From positions 3,073,483 through 3,137,482 of the forward strand of contig NZ_CP104011.1 of the NCBI RefSeq assembly GCF_025133575.1: a DNA stretch of 64,000 bases, read 5' to 3'. Made by a program: the position numbers and the translations under genes. This document shows positions 63,523 to 64,000 of this stretch, piece by piece. Within the stretch, counting starts at the first letter, position 1; each line of letters opens with the position of its first letter. The DNA is from Pseudomonas sp. GCEP-101. Lineage in GTDB: Bacteria; Pseudomonadota; Gammaproteobacteria; Pseudomonadales; Pseudomonadaceae. The notes under the pieces were generated by a model. That model worked only from the letters and a program-made list of their open reading frames with translations. It did no database searches and had not been told where the DNA came from.

Positions 63523-64000
63523 CTACAGGCTGCTCACCAGGTGGCCGCCGTCCACGGCGAGCACCGCGCCGGTCATGAAGGCGCCGGCCTCGCTGGCCAG
63601 TAGCAGGAAGGGCCCTTCCAGTTCCTTCAGCTGGCCGAGGCGGCGCATCGGCACGGTGTCGCGGATGTAGGCCTGGCCCTTGTCGCTGTCGAAGAAGGCG
63701 TCGTTCATTTCCGTCTTGAAGTAGCCCGGCGCGATGGCGTTGACCCGCACGTTGAAGCGCGCCAGCTCCAGCGCCAGGGATTTGCTCAGCTGCACCACGC
63801 CGGCCTTGGCCGCGCAGTAGTGGCTGTAGCCGCCGCCCACGCGCAGGCCTAGGATCGAGGCGATGTTGACGATGCTGCCGCCGCGCCCGGCCCTGGCCAG
63901 GCGTTGCGCCGCGCACTGGGCGACGCGCCAGACGCCGTCGAGGTTGGTGGCGAGCATGGCGCGCCAGTCTTCTTCGCTGATGTCCAGGGCGCGCTGGCCG
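63523..64000 (-). CDS. Short-chain dehydrogenase/reductase, cut by window end
   Basis: This is the C-terminal part (about 159 residues) of a classical SDR oxidoreductase; the Rossmann N terminus lies beyond the window. Catalytic Tyr and Lys are in YSHYCAAKAG (YxxxK), preceded by SIVNIASILG with the catalytic Ser region. NAIAPGYFKTEMN and GAVLAVDGGH are the typical later motifs. The frame runs through to the window edge. It converges on the sigma factor gene, 36 bp apart. The substrate cannot be inferred. Confidence 0.92.
   Translation of the reverse strand, partial: GQRALDISEEDWRAMLATNLDGVWRVAQCAAQRLARAGRGGSIVNIASILGLRVGGGYSHYCAAKAGVVQLSKSLALELARFNVRVNAIAPGYFKTEMNDAFFDSDKGQAYIRDTVPMRRLGQLKELEGPFLLLASEAGAFMTGAVLAVDGGHLVSSL

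Overview
The window is high-GC chromosomal DNA from a Pseudomonas close to the P. aeruginosa / P. nitroreducens / P. citronellolis group. The evidence is the block pctA/pctC-like receptors - flp - rcpCA - tadZABCDG - pprB - fppA - tadF - pprA - PiT transporter followed later by recCBD. As I remember the PAO1 map, this block has the same order as PA4310 down to PA4283. Pseudomonas-type REP palindromes recur between genes. No rRNA, tRNA, CRISPR array, transposase or integrase was seen.

Layout. 0-2.8 kb: pncB (NAD salvage) and a HerA/DUF853 ATPase. 2.9-7.1 kb: two tandem dCache chemoreceptors with near-identical signalling halves. 7.3-22.1 kb: a complete type IVb Flp/Tad pilus locus, with a divergent pilin gene, a secretion/assembly operon, a dedicated prepilin peptidase, a TadE-like minor pilin and the PprA/PprB two-component system. 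22.2-34.1 kb: ordinary chromosome. It holds a PiT phosphate permease, a sigma-54 activator without a sensory domain, a two-repeat PsiF protein, two overlapping tiny ORFs, a pseudouridine synthase, a DmeF/DmeR cobalt-nickel efflux pair with a visible operator, an MFS transporter, a GST/LysR pair, PPK2 and a VirK/YbjX-like protein. 34.2-43.4 kb: recC-recB-recD with overlapping or adjoining reading frames.

43.4-63.5 kb looks accessory compared with P. aeruginosa. It opens with a VapBC toxin-antitoxin pair whose promoter carries a perfect palindrome. A four-gene phosphorelay follows: hybrid kinase without Hpt, REC-EAL phosphodiesterase, hybrid kinase with Hpt, and RcsB-type regulator. It converges on a five-gene chaperone-usher fimbrial operon (subunit, chaperone, usher, tip adhesin, second chaperone). 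Gene order and domain make-up match the PvrSR/RcsCB-CupD system known from a P. aeruginosa PA14 pathogenicity island, here next to recD on the chromosome. The window therefore encodes two surface-attachment machines, a Tad pilus and Cup fimbriae, each with its own signalling system.

The last accessory module (59.5-63.5 kb) is an ECF42-type sigma factor locus. A DGPF/YCII protein, an SRPBCC protein, an unannotated 50-residue membrane peptide, a DUF899 protein and an NTF2-like protein are followed by a 417-residue sigma factor with a TPR-like C-terminal extension. A TGTCGA-N17-CGAC element sits 39 bp upstream of the first gene and is a strong candidate for the promoter this sigma factor reads. 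The window ends inside an SDR oxidoreductase gene.
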